From: Methylobacterium sp. CB376
Lineage (GTDB): Bacteria > Pseudomonadota > Alphaproteobacteria > Rhizobiales > Beijerinckiaceae
Assembly (NCBI RefSeq): GCF_029714205.1
Contig: NZ_CP121648.1
Location: 6,859,501-6,923,500, forward strand
DNA length: 64,000 nucleotides
Direction of reading: 5' to 3'
Of the stretch, positions 9,987-19,036 are shown in pieces; the stretch's first letter is position 1, and each line of letters begins with the position of its first letter. The position numbers were made by a program, and so were the translations under genes. The notes beneath the pieces are model-generated. The model made no database searches. It saw only the letters and a list, made by a program, of their open reading frames with translations, and was not told the origin of the DNA.

Positions 9987-11150
9987 ATGTCGAAGCGCGA
10001 CTATTACGAGGTGCTGGGCGTCGCCAAGACGGCGGGCGAGGCGGAGCTGAAATCGGCCTTCCGGAAGCTCGCCATGGCCTACCATCCCGACCGGAACCCC
10101 GGCGACAAGGAAGCCGAGATCAAGTTCAAGGAGGTCAACGAGGCCTACCAGACCCTGTCGGACGACCAGAAGCGCGCCGCCTACGACCGCTTCGGCCACG
10201 CCGCCTTCTCGCAGGGAGGGCCGGGAGGGCCGGGCTTCGGGGCCGATTTCGGCGACTTCATGTCGGACATCTTCGACACGTTCTTCGGGGATGCCCGGGC
10301 GGGCGGCGCCGGCCCGCGCGGCGGCGGCGGGCGGGCCGGCGGCCGGGAGCGGGGCGCCGACCTGCGCTACAACCTGGAAATCTCGCTCGAGGAGGCGTTC
10401 ACCGGCAAGACCGAGACGATCCGGCTGCCGACCTCGGTCACCTGCGAGGTCTGCGCCGGCTCGGGCGCCAAGGCCGGCTCGAAGCCCCGCGTCTGCCCGA
10501 CCTGCGGCGGCTACGGCCGGGTGCGCGCGGCGCAGGGCTTCTTCGCCATCGAGCGCACCTGCCCGAATTGCCAGGGCCGCGGCGAGATCATCGACGATCC
10601 CTGCGCGGCCTGCGGCGGTGCCGGCCGGGTCACGCGCGAGCGCACGCTCTCGGTCAACGTGCCGGCGGGCGTCGACGACGGGCTGCGCATCCGGCTCGCC
10701 GGCGAGGGCGAGTCCGGCCTGCGCGGCGGCCCGGCGGGCGACCTCTACATCTTCCTCTCGATCAAGCCGCACCCGTTCTTCCAGCGCGACGGGGCCGACC
10801 TGTTCTGCCGGGTGCCGATCTCGATGGTGACGGCGGCCCTCTCCGGCGAGATCACGGTGCCGGTCATCGACGGCTCCCACACCACCGTGCGGGTCCCCGG
10901 CGGCACCCAGACCAACAAGCAGTTCCGGCTCAAAGGCAAGGGCATGCCGGTCCTGCGCTCGCGCGACGTCGGCGACCTCTACATCCAGGTCTTCGTCGAG
11001 ACGCCGCAGAACCTCACCAAGCGCCAGCGCGAATTGCTGCAGGAATTCGACCAGCTCGGCAGCCAGGCCGATAACCACCCGGAGAGCGCGGGCTTCTTCT
11101 CCCGGGTCAAGGAGTTCTTCGACGGGTTGAGCGGCTCGGGCCGCGCCTGA
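9987..11150 (+). CDS. dnaJ: chaperone protein DnaJ (Hsp40)
   Basis: Co-chaperone that delivers substrates to DnaK and stimulates its ATPase. ATG 9987 is chosen because the product then begins [12 protein letters not shown], the canonical J-domain start, with GGGGACGGGGA just upstream. The 387 residues comprise a J domain with the HPD motif ([10 protein letters not shown]), a Gly/Phe-rich region, and a zinc-binding domain with four CxxCxGxG-type repeats ([32 protein letters not shown]). C-terminal substrate-binding domains follow. It lies downstream of dnaK and probably shares its transcript in part. Confidence 0.98.
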   Translation: MSKRDYYEVLGVAKTAGEAELKSAFRKLAMAYHPDRNPGDKEAEIKFKEVNEAYQTLSDDQKRAAYDRFGHAAFSQGGPGGPGFGADFGDFMSDIFDTFFGDARAGGAGPRGGGGRAGGRERGADLRYNLEISLEEAFTGKTETIRLPTSVTCEVCAGSGAKAGSKPRVCPTCGGYGRVRAAQGFFAIERTCPNCQGRGEIIDDPCAACGGAGRVTRERTLSVNVPAGVDDGLRIRLAGEGESGLRGGPAGDLYIFLSIKPHPFFQRDGADLFCRVPISMVTAALSGEITVPVIDGSHTTVRVPGGTQTNKQFRLKGKGMPVLRSRDVGDLYIQVFVETPQNLTKRQRELLQEFDQLGSQADNHPESAGFFSRVKEFFDGLSGSGRA

Positions 11151-11319
11151 GCTCGCGCCGCGAACCCGGGCCCCCGACGCGCGTTTTCCGCCCGGTCGTG
11201 CGGGGATCCGCCGCGCCGCGGCGGCGGCGGGTTTCTTGCCGGCTCCAGGCTTGACGGCGGCGCCCCTTTGGTCGAGAGCCGTTTCCCAATCGTCCGCGTG
11301 ATTTAAGGGTCCGACCGTC

Positions 11320-11946
11320 TTGCCCTTGCCCCGCCGATCCAGCGCGAAAGCCGTCGCCCTGCCCCGATCCGCGCCGCGGCGCGACCTGTTCGAGGACGAG
11401 GCGCGGTTCCTGCGCTCGTGGCTGGAGCGGCCGCTGGTGACCGGCGCGGTGACGCCCTCGGGGCGGCTGCTCGCCCGCACCATGGCCTCCTACGTCGATC
11501 CGCGCAGGCCGGGGCCGGTGATCGAGCTCGGGCCCGGCACCGGACCGGTGACGGACGCGCTGGTGCGCCGCGGCATCGAGCAGGAGCGCCTCGTCCTCGT
11601 CGAGTACAACCCGGATTTCTGCGACCTCCTGCGCCGCCGCTTCCCGCGCGCCACCATCCTGCGCGGCGACGCCTACCGGATGCGCGAGACCCTCGGAGAC
11701 GTGCTGGCCGAGCCGGCCTGCGCCACCATCTCGAGCCTGCCGCTCTTCACCAAGCCCCTGGAGCAGCGCCTCGACCTGCTGCAGGAGGCGCACGACCTGA
11801 TGCACCCGGACGCGCCCTTCGTGCAGTTCACCTACGCGGTGGTGCCGCCGATCCCGGCCCAGGCCTTCGGCTACACGGCGAGCCGCTCGAACAAGGTCTG
11901 GCTGAACCTGCCGCCGGCCCGGGTCTGGGTCTACCGCCGGTCCTGA
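11320..11946 (+). CDS. PmtA-like phospholipid N-methyltransferase (SAM-dependent)
   Basis: A class I SAM-dependent methyltransferase of the rhizobial PmtA type, which methylates phosphatidylethanolamine towards phosphatidylcholine at the inner membrane. The SAM-binding motif is VIELGPGTGPVTDAL (about residues 67-81), followed by an acidic residue in LVEYNPDF. The preceding FLRSWLERPLVTGAVTPSG stretch resembles the N-terminal membrane-associating region of PmtA. The 208-residue length fits. The TTG start at 11320 has AAGGG upstream, but the exact start is uncertain. The distinction from rRNA adenine methyltransferase-like paralogues is by motif impression only. Confidence 0.7.
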   Translation: MPLPRRSSAKAVALPRSAPRRDLFEDEARFLRSWLERPLVTGAVTPSGRLLARTMASYVDPRRPGPVIELGPGTGPVTDALVRRGIEQERLVLVEYNPDFCDLLRRRFPRATILRGDAYRMRETLGDVLAEPACATISSLPLFTKPLEQRLDLLQEAHDLMHPDAPFVQFTYAVVPPIPAQAFGYTASRSNKVWLNLPPARVWVYRRS

Positions 11947-12081
11947 CGGGCCGGCGACCGGCGCGCCCGCTTGCCCGGGTCTCGCCCGAAGGGCGGAGCG
12001 CGCCGCGCATCGCCGCCGGGCGCGGGCTGCCTATCTCCCCCCGGCGCGGCCAGCACGCCGCGTCGCGCGAGGAGAGAGACC

Positions 12082-12516
12082 ATGCACGTCACGATCGAGG
12101 AAGCCGAGAAGGCCATCGCGGCCGCCCGCGCCAAGGCGCAGGCGATCGGCACCCAGATGTGCATCGCCGTCGTGGATTCGGGGGGCAACCTCAAGGCCTT
12201 CTCCCGGATGGACGATGCCTGGGTGGGCTCGATCGACATCGCCCAGAAGAAGGCCCGCACCGCGCTGTTCTTCGGCATGCCGACCGGCCAGATCGGGGCG
12301 CTGTCGCAGCCCGGCGGCCCCCTCTACGGCATCGAGCACTCGAATGGCGGGCTGATCACCTTCCCGGGCGGGATCCCGATCGTGGACAAGGACGGGGTGA
12401 TGTCCGGGGCGATCGGCGTCAGCGGCTCGACCGTGGAGGACGACCACGCGGTGGCCGAGGCGGGGGCGCGGGCGGTGGGGGCGACCGAGCTTCCCGCGCA
12501 TCCCTGGCGGACCTGA
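12082..12516 (+). CDS. GlcG/HbpS family heme-binding-like protein (DUF336)
   Basis: A 144-residue protein covering the whole DUF336 domain: [19 protein letters not shown], a lysine-rich helix with KKARTA, the glycine-rich loop [16 protein letters not shown], and [20 protein letters not shown] at the C-terminus. Family members include GlcG of glycolate operons and HbpS, a heme-binding redox sensor. There is no signal peptide, so a cytoplasmic location is inferred. GGAGAGAG precedes the ATG. No operon partner is evident, so the ligand is unknown. Confidence 0.85.
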   Translation: MHVTIEEAEKAIAAARAKAQAIGTQMCIAVVDSGGNLKAFSRMDDAWVGSIDIAQKKARTALFFGMPTGQIGALSQPGGPLYGIEHSNGGLITFPGGIPIVDKDGVMSGAIGVSGSTVEDDHAVAEAGARAVGATELPAHPWRT

Positions 12517-12613
12517 CGGGGGCGGCGGCACGGCCGAGCTACCCCCTTTTGGACGCGTTCCTCTGCTTTCAGCGCCGGGCCCGGCCGAACCGGGCTTGTC
12601 CAGGAGTGTCCCC

Positions 12614-12862
12614 GTGCTGCATCGCCTCGCCCTCGTCCTCGCCCTGACCTCGACGGGCGCCCTCGCGGCGCCCGTGCAGACGCCGGCTCCGGACCGCGCC
12701 GCCCTGAAGCAGTTCTGCACGGGCGACTACCTCACCTATTGCGGCAACTTCCCGCCGGACGGCCCCGAGGTGCAGGCCTGCTTCAAGCAGAACAAGGCCA
12801 AGCTCTCGCAGACCTGCCAGGCCGCGATCACCGGCTACGTGAAGGCGCAGCGCAAGGGCTGA
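12614..12862 (+). CDS. small secreted cysteine-rich repeat protein
   Basis: An 82-residue exported protein. The GTG start at 12614 is preferred because AGGAG lies 7 bases upstream and it opens directly on a signal peptide (hydrophobic stretch ending GALAAP). The mature part has the spaced cysteines of the Cys-rich repeat family: FCTGDYLTYCGNF, VQACFKQNKAKLS and TCQAAI. Such proteins are periplasmic and of unknown role. It is probably monocistronic. Confidence 0.7.
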   Translation: MLHRLALVLALTSTGALAAPVQTPAPDRAALKQFCTGDYLTYCGNFPPDGPEVQACFKQNKAKLSQTCQAAITGYVKAQRKG

Positions 12863-12949
12863 TCACCGTCCCCGGGCGCCGCGACGCGCCCGGCGCCGGA
12901 CGAACCGCGAGGTTGCCCAGGCCGTTGCGGCCCGTGCCTGAGGCGGCGT

Positions 12950-13080
12950 CTCATCCAACCTCCGGTTGATGGCTTCGCCATCTCCGATTTCGGCCATGCG
13001 GATGTCGGCGTCGCTCAGGCGCCGCGCTCAGGCGCCGCGCGGGCTAGTGATCCGGGATCCGCTTCGATCGAGCGGATTTC
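12950..13080. repeat. dispersed intergenic repeat, copy B
   Basis: Closest relative of copy A (6301-6440), sharing almost all of its length in the same window orientation, including GGCTTCGCCATCTCCGATTT and GTGATCCGGGATCCGCTTCG. The reverse complement of its second half matches the start of copy D (27425). Apart from this element, positions 12863-13307 contain no convincing gene. Confidence 0.75.
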
Positions 13081-13307
13081 GCCTCAGGTGGAGGGCCGCC
13101 CGGCCCGGGCGAGGCCGCGGGGCGGACCGCCCGGCCGATCGGTGAGCCGGCGCACATCCTCGGGCAAGCTGTTTCTGCCACAGTCGCGGAGGATCGGCCG
13201 CAGGGAGGGCCGGATCCGACGGGATCGCCCGATCGTGTCGCGCCGCGGCACTGGCGCCCCGCCGCCTCCGCCGCTCCACTGGACGGCCCTTGAGTGAGGC
13301 ACGGCCC

Positions 13308-13448
13308 ATGGCGGATGCATCCCTGTTCCTGAACCTCGGCGGCGCCATGGCGCTCGCCGCGCTCGCCGGGCACGGCATCCGCTGGGCGCTCGACGCCTGG
13401 GTCCGGCTCGCCCCGGCCGGCAGCGACGAGGTCGAGCCGGCCGAGTAG
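13308..13448 (+). CDS. very small hydrophobic protein
   Basis: A 46-residue ORF starting MADASLFLNLGGAMALAALA, giving one short hydrophobic helix, followed by GHGIRWALDAWVRLAPAG and an acidic tail EVEPAE. TGAGG lies 8 bases before the ATG and third positions are strongly G/C. It looks like a genuine single-pass small membrane protein. No family is recognised. Confidence 0.5.
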   Translation: MADASLFLNLGGAMALAALAGHGIRWALDAWVRLAPAGSDEVEPAE

Positions 13449-13568
13449 GCCGGCCCCCGCCGCCATGCCCGATCGCGGGACCGGGGCCCGGTCCGCGGGA
13501 CCTCGGCCGGGAAGGTGTCCGAGAAAGCTGTGGGCGGGCCCGAGCCGGGTCGGGCTCACCGTGGTTCA

Positions 13569-13585
13569 AGAAAAATTCTTTTTCT
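13569..13585. promoter_or_regulatory. AT-rich hairpin upstream of rlpA
   Basis: AGAAAAA and TTTTTCT flank a 3-base loop within a stretch (13560-13620) of conspicuously low GC. The gap 13449-13835 contains no other recognisable gene. The low-GC block about 230 bases before rlpA is a likely promoter or nucleoid-protein (for example MucR-like) binding region. The hairpin also has the shape of a weak terminator. Confidence 0.3.
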
Positions 13586-13835
13586 GTCAGGATCTTGCTG
13601 GCCTTTCTTGCTGTGCCGCACGAGAACTCGGCCGGAACCGCCGGGCGCCCTCCCGCGGGCCGATCTCCTCGTCCCTGCGGGGACTTGGCGGCTTGTCCTC
13701 GGGTGCCCGCCCCGTGCCGCGGCGGCGTTTGACTCCCTCCCGTCAAGTCTTCCTTCATGAAAGCGCGTCAGCGTGGCTGGAAGGCGGTCGCGGCCCGGAG
13801 GGCGGCGGCGGGGCGGCAGGGGGACCGAGAGCGCG

Positions 13836-15020
13836 ATGGCAGGATCCCAGAACGGTGGCTCCGGCACGGCCTCGGCCCTGCGGCTCGCGGCGGTGGCCGG
13901 CGTGGCGCTGCTCACCGCGAACTGCGCCGGGACCCCGCATCCGGGCGCGTCGGCCTCGGTCCGCGGCGGCCGGCAGGTCGACCCGAAATACGGCGTGGTG
14001 CCGAGCCCCCGGCTCTACGGGGAGAACGACCCGATCCCGAAGGGGGGCGGGCGCGCCATGGTGGGCAAACCCTACGTGGTGGCCGGCCACACCTACGTCC
14101 CGCGCGAGAATCCCCGCGGCTACGTCCGCGAGGGGCTGGCCTCCTGGTACGGCACCGCCTTCCACGGCCGCCAGACCGCCAATGGCGAGGTCTTCGACCG
14201 CTTCTCCGTGGCGGCGGCGCACCCGACCCTGCCGCTGCCGAGCTACGCCCGCGTCACCAACCTCGCGAACGGCCACTCGATGGTGGTGCGCGTCAACGAC
14301 CGCGGCCCCTATCACGCCGGGCGCCTGATGGACGTCTCCGAGCGGGTGGCCGAGGCGCTGGAATTCCACCGCCGCGGCACGACCCGGGTGCGGGTCGAGT
14401 ATCTGGGCATGGCCTCGGTGGCGGGCAGCGACGACCGCAAGCTGATGGCGACGCTGCGCACGGATGGCAGCCCGGCGGGCAGGCCCTCCGGCGCCAACCT
14501 AATGGTGGCGGATGCGGGCGAGGAGGCGAAGCCCTTCGCCTTCCGGCAGCCGGAGCCCGAGGCCGCGCCCGTGCGGCCGGTCGTCGAGCGCCCGCGGGTC
14601 GCCCCGGCGCCGGTCGTGGTGGCCGAGGCGCCGCGGCGGGCCGCCCCGGTCCGGGTGGCCGAGGTCGCGCCCCGGCCCGCGCCCGCCCCGGCCCCGGTGC
14701 GGGTCGCGCAGGCGGCCCCGCCGCGGCCCGGTCTCCGGGCCCTCCCGGCAGCGATGCGGCCCGACGCGGCGGCGCGGGACCGCGGCGCCCTGGCCCAGGC
14801 CATGCTGGCCGCCGCGCAGGCGGCCCCCGCCGCGCGGGCGGCCACGCCGCGCCACGCCGCGCCGCTGCCTCTGACCTCGCCGCTCCAGCTCAGCGGCGCT
14901 CCCCCGCGGCCGCCGCTGCGGCCCGGGCCTGAGCGCAGCCTGACCGCCAAGCTCGACGGGGCGGAGGCGGGCGAGCGCAAGGGCCGCGCGCCACGCGCCC
15001 GCACGGCCGACATGCTCTGA
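13836..15020 (+). CDS. rlpA: RlpA-like septal ring lytic transglycosylase / rare lipoprotein A
   Basis: A cell-envelope protein that cleaves naked glycan strands lacking peptide side chains in the family's studied members. ATG 13836 begins directly before an export signal. A cysteine follows in LLTANCAG, a loose lipobox with an unusual Asn before Cys, so lipidation is uncertain. The double-psi beta-barrel domain spans about residues 95-195: GLASWYGTAFHGRQTANGE, AHPTLPLPSYARVTNL and VVRVNDRGPYHAGRLMDVS. A long Ala/Pro/Arg-rich low-complexity tail follows, and no SPOR domain is evident. The total is 394 residues. The stop codon lies at the edge of the hairpin at 15020-15055. Confidence 0.85.
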   Translation: MAGSQNGGSGTASALRLAAVAGVALLTANCAGTPHPGASASVRGGRQVDPKYGVVPSPRLYGENDPIPKGGGRAMVGKPYVVAGHTYVPRENPRGYVREGLASWYGTAFHGRQTANGEVFDRFSVAAAHPTLPLPSYARVTNLANGHSMVVRVNDRGPYHAGRLMDVSERVAEALEFHRRGTTRVRVEYLGMASVAGSDDRKLMATLRTDGSPAGRPSGANLMVADAGEEAKPFAFRQPEPEAAPVRPVVERPRVAPAPVVVAEAPRRAAPVRVAEVAPRPAPAPAPVRVAQAAPPRPGLRALPAAMRPDAAARDRGALAQAMLAAAQAAPAARAATPRHAAPLPLTSPLQLSGAPPRPPLRPGPERSLTAKLDGAEAGERKGRAPRARTADML

Positions 15021-15055
15021 TCCGCTGTCCGGACGTGAGCGTCCGGACAGCGGAT
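15020..15055. terminator. 16-bp perfect hairpin at the rlpA stop codon
   Basis: Arms ATCCGCTGTCCGGACG and CGTCCGGACAGCGGAT enclose loop TGAG, beginning at the last base of the rlpA stop codon. There is no U-tract, so it is more likely a message-end stabiliser or Rho-assisted terminator. Repeat copy C begins immediately after it. Confidence 0.5.
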
Positions 15056-15201
15056 GACGCGCCCGCGCGGCGCGAGCCCGCGCGCGCGTGAGCGAAGCCC
15101 CAATCCGCCATCCCGAAGGGATCATGCGGATTGGGTATGACACGCCCGCGCGGCGCCTGAGCGACGCCGACATCCGCATGGCGACGCAATCCGTCGTGTG
15201 A
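15056..15201. repeat. dispersed intergenic repeat, copy C
   Basis: Contains GTGAGCGAAGCCCCAATCCG followed by CCATCCCGAAGGGATC, shared with copy D (27425-27545). It also has CCCGCGCGGCGCCTGAGCG plus GACGCCGACATCCGCATGG, the reverse complement of part of copy B. Short GCGCGCGCG tracts and nested inverted repeats make it highly structured. It lies between rlpA and the carboxypeptidase gene. Confidence 0.65.
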
Positions 15202-15376
15202 TGGGTGGCGGGCGGCGCGTTCCTCGCCGGACCGGCCGCCGCGGGGCGGCCGCCGTCCCGCCGCGCCTCCGGCTCGGTCGCGGCCGCGCTTCGGCAAGAT
15301 GGGCGTTCCGCCGCAATTGCTCCGTCCGGGCCGGGGCGGCAGAGTGGCGCCCGGTCGAGGACGCGGATGGTGGCGC

Positions 15377-16585
15377 ATGACGGGCAGGGCGGGACGGGCG
15401 GGCAGGGCGGTCACGGGGCTCGTCGCGGGGCTCCTCCTCGCGGCGGCGAGCGCGGGCGCCGCGCGCGCGCAGGGCTTCCAGAGCCAGGCGCCCCACGCGA
15501 TCCTCCTCGACGCCGATTCCGGCTCGGTCCTCTACGAGAAGAACGCCGACGAGCCGTTCTCGCCCGCCAGCATGGCCAAGCTCATGACCGTCGAGGTGAT
15601 CTTCGACGAGATGCGCAAGGGCCGCCTCAATCAGGACAGCGAGTTCCCGATCAGCGAGAACGCCTGGAAGCACGGCGGCGCGGGCGGGGGCGGCTCGTCG
15701 ATGTTCGCTCAGCTCAACAGCAAGGTGAAGCTGCCCGACCTCCTGCGCGGCATCATCGTGCAGTCGGGCAACGACGCCGCCATCGCGGCGGCCGAGGCGA
15801 TCGGCGGCACCGAGGACAATTTCGCCCAGATCATGAACCGTCACGCCCGCGAGATCGGGCTGACCCGCTCCACCTTCCGCAACCCCACCGGCTACTCGGC
15901 GCCCGACCAGAAGGTGACGGCCCGCGACCTCGCGAAGCTCGCCATCCACCTCATCGAGACCTACCCGGACGAGTACAAGCTGTTCTCCGAGCGCGAGTTC
16001 ACCTGGAACAAGATCCGCCAGCAGAACCGCAACCCGCTCCTCACCATGGATCTCGGCGCGGACGGGCTCAAGACCGGCTACCTGGAGGAATCCGGCTACG
16101 GCCTGACCGGCTCGGCGGTGCAGAACGGCCAGCGGCTGATCCTGGTGGTGAGCGGCCTGAAGAAGGCCAGCGACCGGGCGGCGGAATCCCGCAAGCTCCT
16201 CGACTGGGGTTTCCGGGCCTTCGAGGGCCGGCAGGTCTTCGCCCCCGGCGAGACCGTGGCCGAGGTCGACACCTATGGCGGGGAGAAGGGCAAGGTCGCC
16301 CTGGTCGCCAAGAAGCCCGTGCGCGTGCTCCTGCCCCGAGGCTCCGCCGACCGACTCACGGCCCGCGTCGTCTATCAGGGGCCCCTGAAGGCGCCGATCG
16401 AGGCCGGGCGCGAGGTGGCGCGGCTCAAGGTCACCCGGGGCGAGCAGCAGGTGCTCGACATGCCCCTCTACACCGCCGAGAGCGTCGGCCCCGGCAGCAT
16501 GACCCAGCGCGCCCTCGACGCGGCGCTCGAGGTCGGCACCGGCTGGGTGCGCGGCGCCTTCGCCAAGCTGACGAACCGGTCGTGA
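15377..16585 (+). CDS. D-alanyl-D-alanine carboxypeptidase (peptidase S11 / low-molecular-weight PBP)
   Basis: Removes the terminal D-Ala from peptidoglycan pentapeptides in the periplasm. The start at 15377 leads straight into a signal peptide (hydrophobic residues 11-30, AxA site before QGFQSQ). Catalytic motifs are present in order: SxxK as S65-MAK in SPASMAKLMT, SGN in IVQSGNDAAI, and KTG in DGLKTGYLEESG. The C-terminal beta-rich PBP5 domain follows, giving 402 residues. Its stop overlaps the tmk start by four bases (GTGA), so it leads a tmk-holB operon. Confidence 0.93.
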   Translation: MTGRAGRAGRAVTGLVAGLLLAAASAGAARAQGFQSQAPHAILLDADSGSVLYEKNADEPFSPASMAKLMTVEVIFDEMRKGRLNQDSEFPISENAWKHGGAGGGGSSMFAQLNSKVKLPDLLRGIIVQSGNDAAIAAAEAIGGTEDNFAQIMNRHAREIGLTRSTFRNPTGYSAPDQKVTARDLAKLAIHLIETYPDEYKLFSEREFTWNKIRQQNRNPLLTMDLGADGLKTGYLEESGYGLTGSAVQNGQRLILVVSGLKKASDRAAESRKLLDWGFRAFEGRQVFAPGETVAEVDTYGGEKGKVALVAKKPVRVLLPRGSADRLTARVVYQGPLKAPIEAGREVARLKVTRGEQQVLDMPLYTAESVGPGSMTQRALDAALEVGTGWVRGAFAKLTNRS

Positions 16586-17262
16586 GCGGGGCGCCGCGCC
16601 CGGGCCTGTTCATCACCCTCGAGGGCGGGGAAGGGGCCGGCAAGTCGACCCAGGTGGCGCGCCTCGCCGAGTGGCTGCGCCGGAGCGACCGGGAGGTGGT
16701 CACCACCCGCGAGCCCGGCGGCTCGCCCCGGGCCGAGCAGATCCGCACCGCCCTGCTCGCCGGCGCCGCCAAGGATCACGGGCCCTTCGCGGAGGCGCTG
16801 CTCTTCTCCGCCGCCCGCCTGGACCACCTCGCCAGCCTGATCCGGCCGGCCCTGGCCCGCGGTGCCGTGGTGGTCTGCGACCGCTTCGCGGACTCGACCC
16901 GGGCCTACCAGGGGGTCGCCGGCGGCATCGATCCGGAGTGCGTGGCGGCGCTGGAACGGGTCGTGGTCGGCGCGACGCGGCCCGACCTGACGCTCATCCT
17001 CGACCTGCCGCCGGAGATCGGTCTCGCCCGCGCCCGGGGGCGCGAGCGCGGCCTCGCCCGCGGCCCGGACCGGTTCGAGGCCGAGGCGCTCGCCTTCCAC
17101 CAGCGCCTGCGCGAGGCGTTCCGCGGCATCGCCGCGCGGGAGCCGGCCCGCTGCGCGCTCGTGGACGCCGCCGGCGAGCCCGACGCGGTGGCGGCCGCCA
17201 TCCGGGCCGTCGTGGCCGGGCGCCTACCGGAACTCGGCCTGGGGCTCGGCCATGCCGCCTGA
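16582..17262 (+). CDS. tmk: thymidylate kinase
   Basis: Phosphorylates dTMP to dTDP for DNA synthesis. The GTG start overlaps the preceding stop codon as GTGA, indicating translational coupling. The P-loop GGEGAGKST spans about residues 15-23. The dTMP-binding TTREPGGSP and the DRFADSTRAYQGVAGG motif follow, then LID-region arginines (ARGRERGLARGPDRFE). The 226 residues match bacterial TMK. It overlaps holB by 11 bases; tmk-holB adjacency is common in bacteria. Confidence 0.95.
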   Translation: MSGAPRPGLFITLEGGEGAGKSTQVARLAEWLRRSDREVVTTREPGGSPRAEQIRTALLAGAAKDHGPFAEALLFSAARLDHLASLIRPALARGAVVVCDRFADSTRAYQGVAGGIDPECVAALERVVVGATRPDLTLILDLPPEIGLARARGRERGLARGPDRFEAEALAFHQRLREAFRGIAAREPARCALVDAAGEPDAVAAAIRAVVAGRLPELGLGLGHAA

Positions 17263-18295
17263 GGCGACGGCCGAGGATCTCGAACCCGGCGACGTGCCGG
17301 GAATCGCCCGGCCCCGGGCGCGGACGGTCCTGATCGGCCAGGAGGCCGCCGAGCGGGCCTTCCGGGAGGCGATCGGCGCGGGCCGGCTGCACCATGCCTG
17401 GCTCCTCGGCGGCCCGCGCGGGATCGGCAAGGCGACGCTCGCCTACCGGGTGGCGCGCCACCTCCTCGCCCACGGGGCGGGGCGGGGCCTGCCCGAGACG
17501 CTCGCCGTGCCGGAGACCCATCCGGTCGCCCGGCAGGTGGCGAGCCTCGCCCATCCGAACCTCGTGGTGCTGCGCCGCCAGCGGGCCCCCGGCGCCAAGA
17601 CGCTGCCGACCCAGATCACCGTCGAGGCGGCGCGCCGCGCCCTCCACCTCTTCGCCGAGACCTCGGCCGATGCGGGCTACCGCGTCTGCGTCGTCGATTG
17701 CGCGGAGGAACTGAACCTCGCGAGCGCCAACGCCCTGCTCAAGCTGATCGAGGAGCCGCCGCCGCGCTCGCTCTTCCTGATCGTCAGCCACGCGCCGGGC
17801 CGGCTGCTGCCGACCATCCGCTCCCGCTGCCGCCGGCTCGGCCTGCGCCCCCTCGGCGAGGGCGAGGTGGTGCGGGTGCTGCGCGGGCTCGGCGAGGCCG
17901 TGGCGGCGCATCCGCCGGAGGTGCTGGCCCGGGCGGCCGCCCTGAGCGAGGGCTCCGTCGCCCGCGCGCTGGGGCTCCTCGATCCGGCCACCCTCGCCCT
18001 CGTGGACGAGGTCGAGGCGCTGCTCCGCGCGCCCGACTGGCGGCGCGTCCTGGCGCTCGCCGAGCGCCTGAGCGGGCGCGAGGCCGAGGCGCTCTACGAG
18101 GTGGCCCTCGACACGGCGCAGCGCCACCTCGCGGCCGAGATCGGCCGGCGCCTCGCCGAGCCGCCGGCCCGGCTCGCGGCCCTGGCCGAGGCGAGCGAGC
18201 GCATCGCCCGCGTCGCCCGCGAGGCCGCGACCTACAACCTCGACCGCCGCCCGGTGATCCTGTCGCTGTTCGAGGAGGTGGCGGCGGCGCGCTGA
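17252..18295 (+). CDS. holB: DNA polymerase III subunit delta prime
   Basis: Clamp-loader AAA+ subunit that helps open the beta sliding clamp. The 347-residue protein has Walker A GPRGIGKAT (residues 54-62), the CAEELNLASANALLKLIEEPP segment typical of clamp loaders, and the SRC sensor motif in TIRSRCRRLGLRPL. The four-cysteine zinc module of the E. coli protein is not seen. The start overlaps the end of tmk, so the carboxypeptidase, tmk and holB genes form one coupled operon. Confidence 0.93.
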   Translation: MPPEATAEDLEPGDVPGIARPRARTVLIGQEAAERAFREAIGAGRLHHAWLLGGPRGIGKATLAYRVARHLLAHGAGRGLPETLAVPETHPVARQVASLAHPNLVVLRRQRAPGAKTLPTQITVEAARRALHLFAETSADAGYRVCVVDCAEELNLASANALLKLIEEPPPRSLFLIVSHAPGRLLPTIRSRCRRLGLRPLGEGEVVRVLRGLGEAVAAHPPEVLARAAALSEGSVARALGLLDPATLALVDEVEALLRAPDWRRVLALAERLSGREAEALYEVALDTAQRHLAAEIGRRLAEPPARLAALAEASERIARVAREAATYNLDRRPVILSLFEEVAAAR

Positions 18296-18676
18296 CCGGG
18301 CACGCGGCGCACCCGCCCCACGCCGCCGGCTGCCTCGGCGCGGGCCGCCGGCGCGCGGTGATCGCCCGCACCGCGCCGCCATCGCGCGACCCCGCCGGAC
18401 TCCCTCGCGGACGCAGCGCGCGCCGCGGGGCTGGTCTCCCGCGGCATCGCCGGCCCGGAGGATGCCGGGATGCGCGGCCTCGTCGGCTTCGACGGCGCGG
18501 CGCCGATCGCGGATGTCCTCCGGCCATCGCGGCCTTGCCCGGGAGCCGGCGCGCCGCTACATTCCCCTGCGTCAAGCTCCTCGCAATCCTGCCCGGTGGA
18601 GCGGCTGCTCCGACCGGCCGAGGTTCTGTGACCGTTCGGCCGGCGCGGAGGGCGACCCCCGCCCGAGGCGAGACCG
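18296..18676. other. GC-rich spacer, possible gene remnant
   Basis: No complete gene is supported. One plus-strand frame (about 18395-18540) translates to protein-like segments such as LADAARAAGLVSRGIAGPED and MRGLVGFDGAAPIADVLR, with G/C third positions but no start codon or Shine-Dalgarno. It could be a decayed gene or chance. The promoter of the YunG-like gene should lie at the right end. Confidence 0.3.
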
Positions 18677-19027
18677 ATGACATCGTCCCCCGACTCCCTC
18701 CTGCCGATCCTGCAGCAATGCTGGTCCGCCGAGACCAGTCCCGAATGGCGGCCGAACAATCCCGCGCGCGGCCAGTGCGGCGTCACCGCCCTGATCGTCC
18801 ACGACCTCCACGGCGGCACCATCCTCAAGACCGAGACGGGCCGCGGGTGGCACTTCTACAACCGGGTGGACGGGACGCGTCACGACCTGACGGCCGGCCA
18901 GTTCGAGACCTCGATCGACTATGCGGACATCGCCAGCAGCCGGGAGGAGGCGCTGGCCGGCACCACGATGGAGCGCTACCGGACCCTCAAGATGCGGGTC
19001 AGGCAGCGCCTCGCGCAGCTTTCCTGA
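18677..19027 (+). CDS. YunG-like conserved hypothetical protein
   Basis: A 116-residue soluble protein with motifs recalled for the YunG family: QCWSAETSPEW near the start, NPARGQCGVTALIVHD, GGTILKTETGRGWHFYN, and DLTAGQFETSIDY. A conserved Cys in RGQCGVTA and the WHFYN block suggest a small thiol-protease-like fold, but no activity is established. GAGGCGAGACCG precedes the ATG. It converges with the SDR gene, with only 9 bases between stop codons. Confidence 0.7.
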   Translation: MTSSPDSLLPILQQCWSAETSPEWRPNNPARGQCGVTALIVHDLHGGTILKTETGRGWHFYNRVDGTRHDLTAGQFETSIDYADIASSREEALAGTTMERYRTLKMRVRQRLAQLS

Positions 19028-19036
19028 GCGCCCCGC

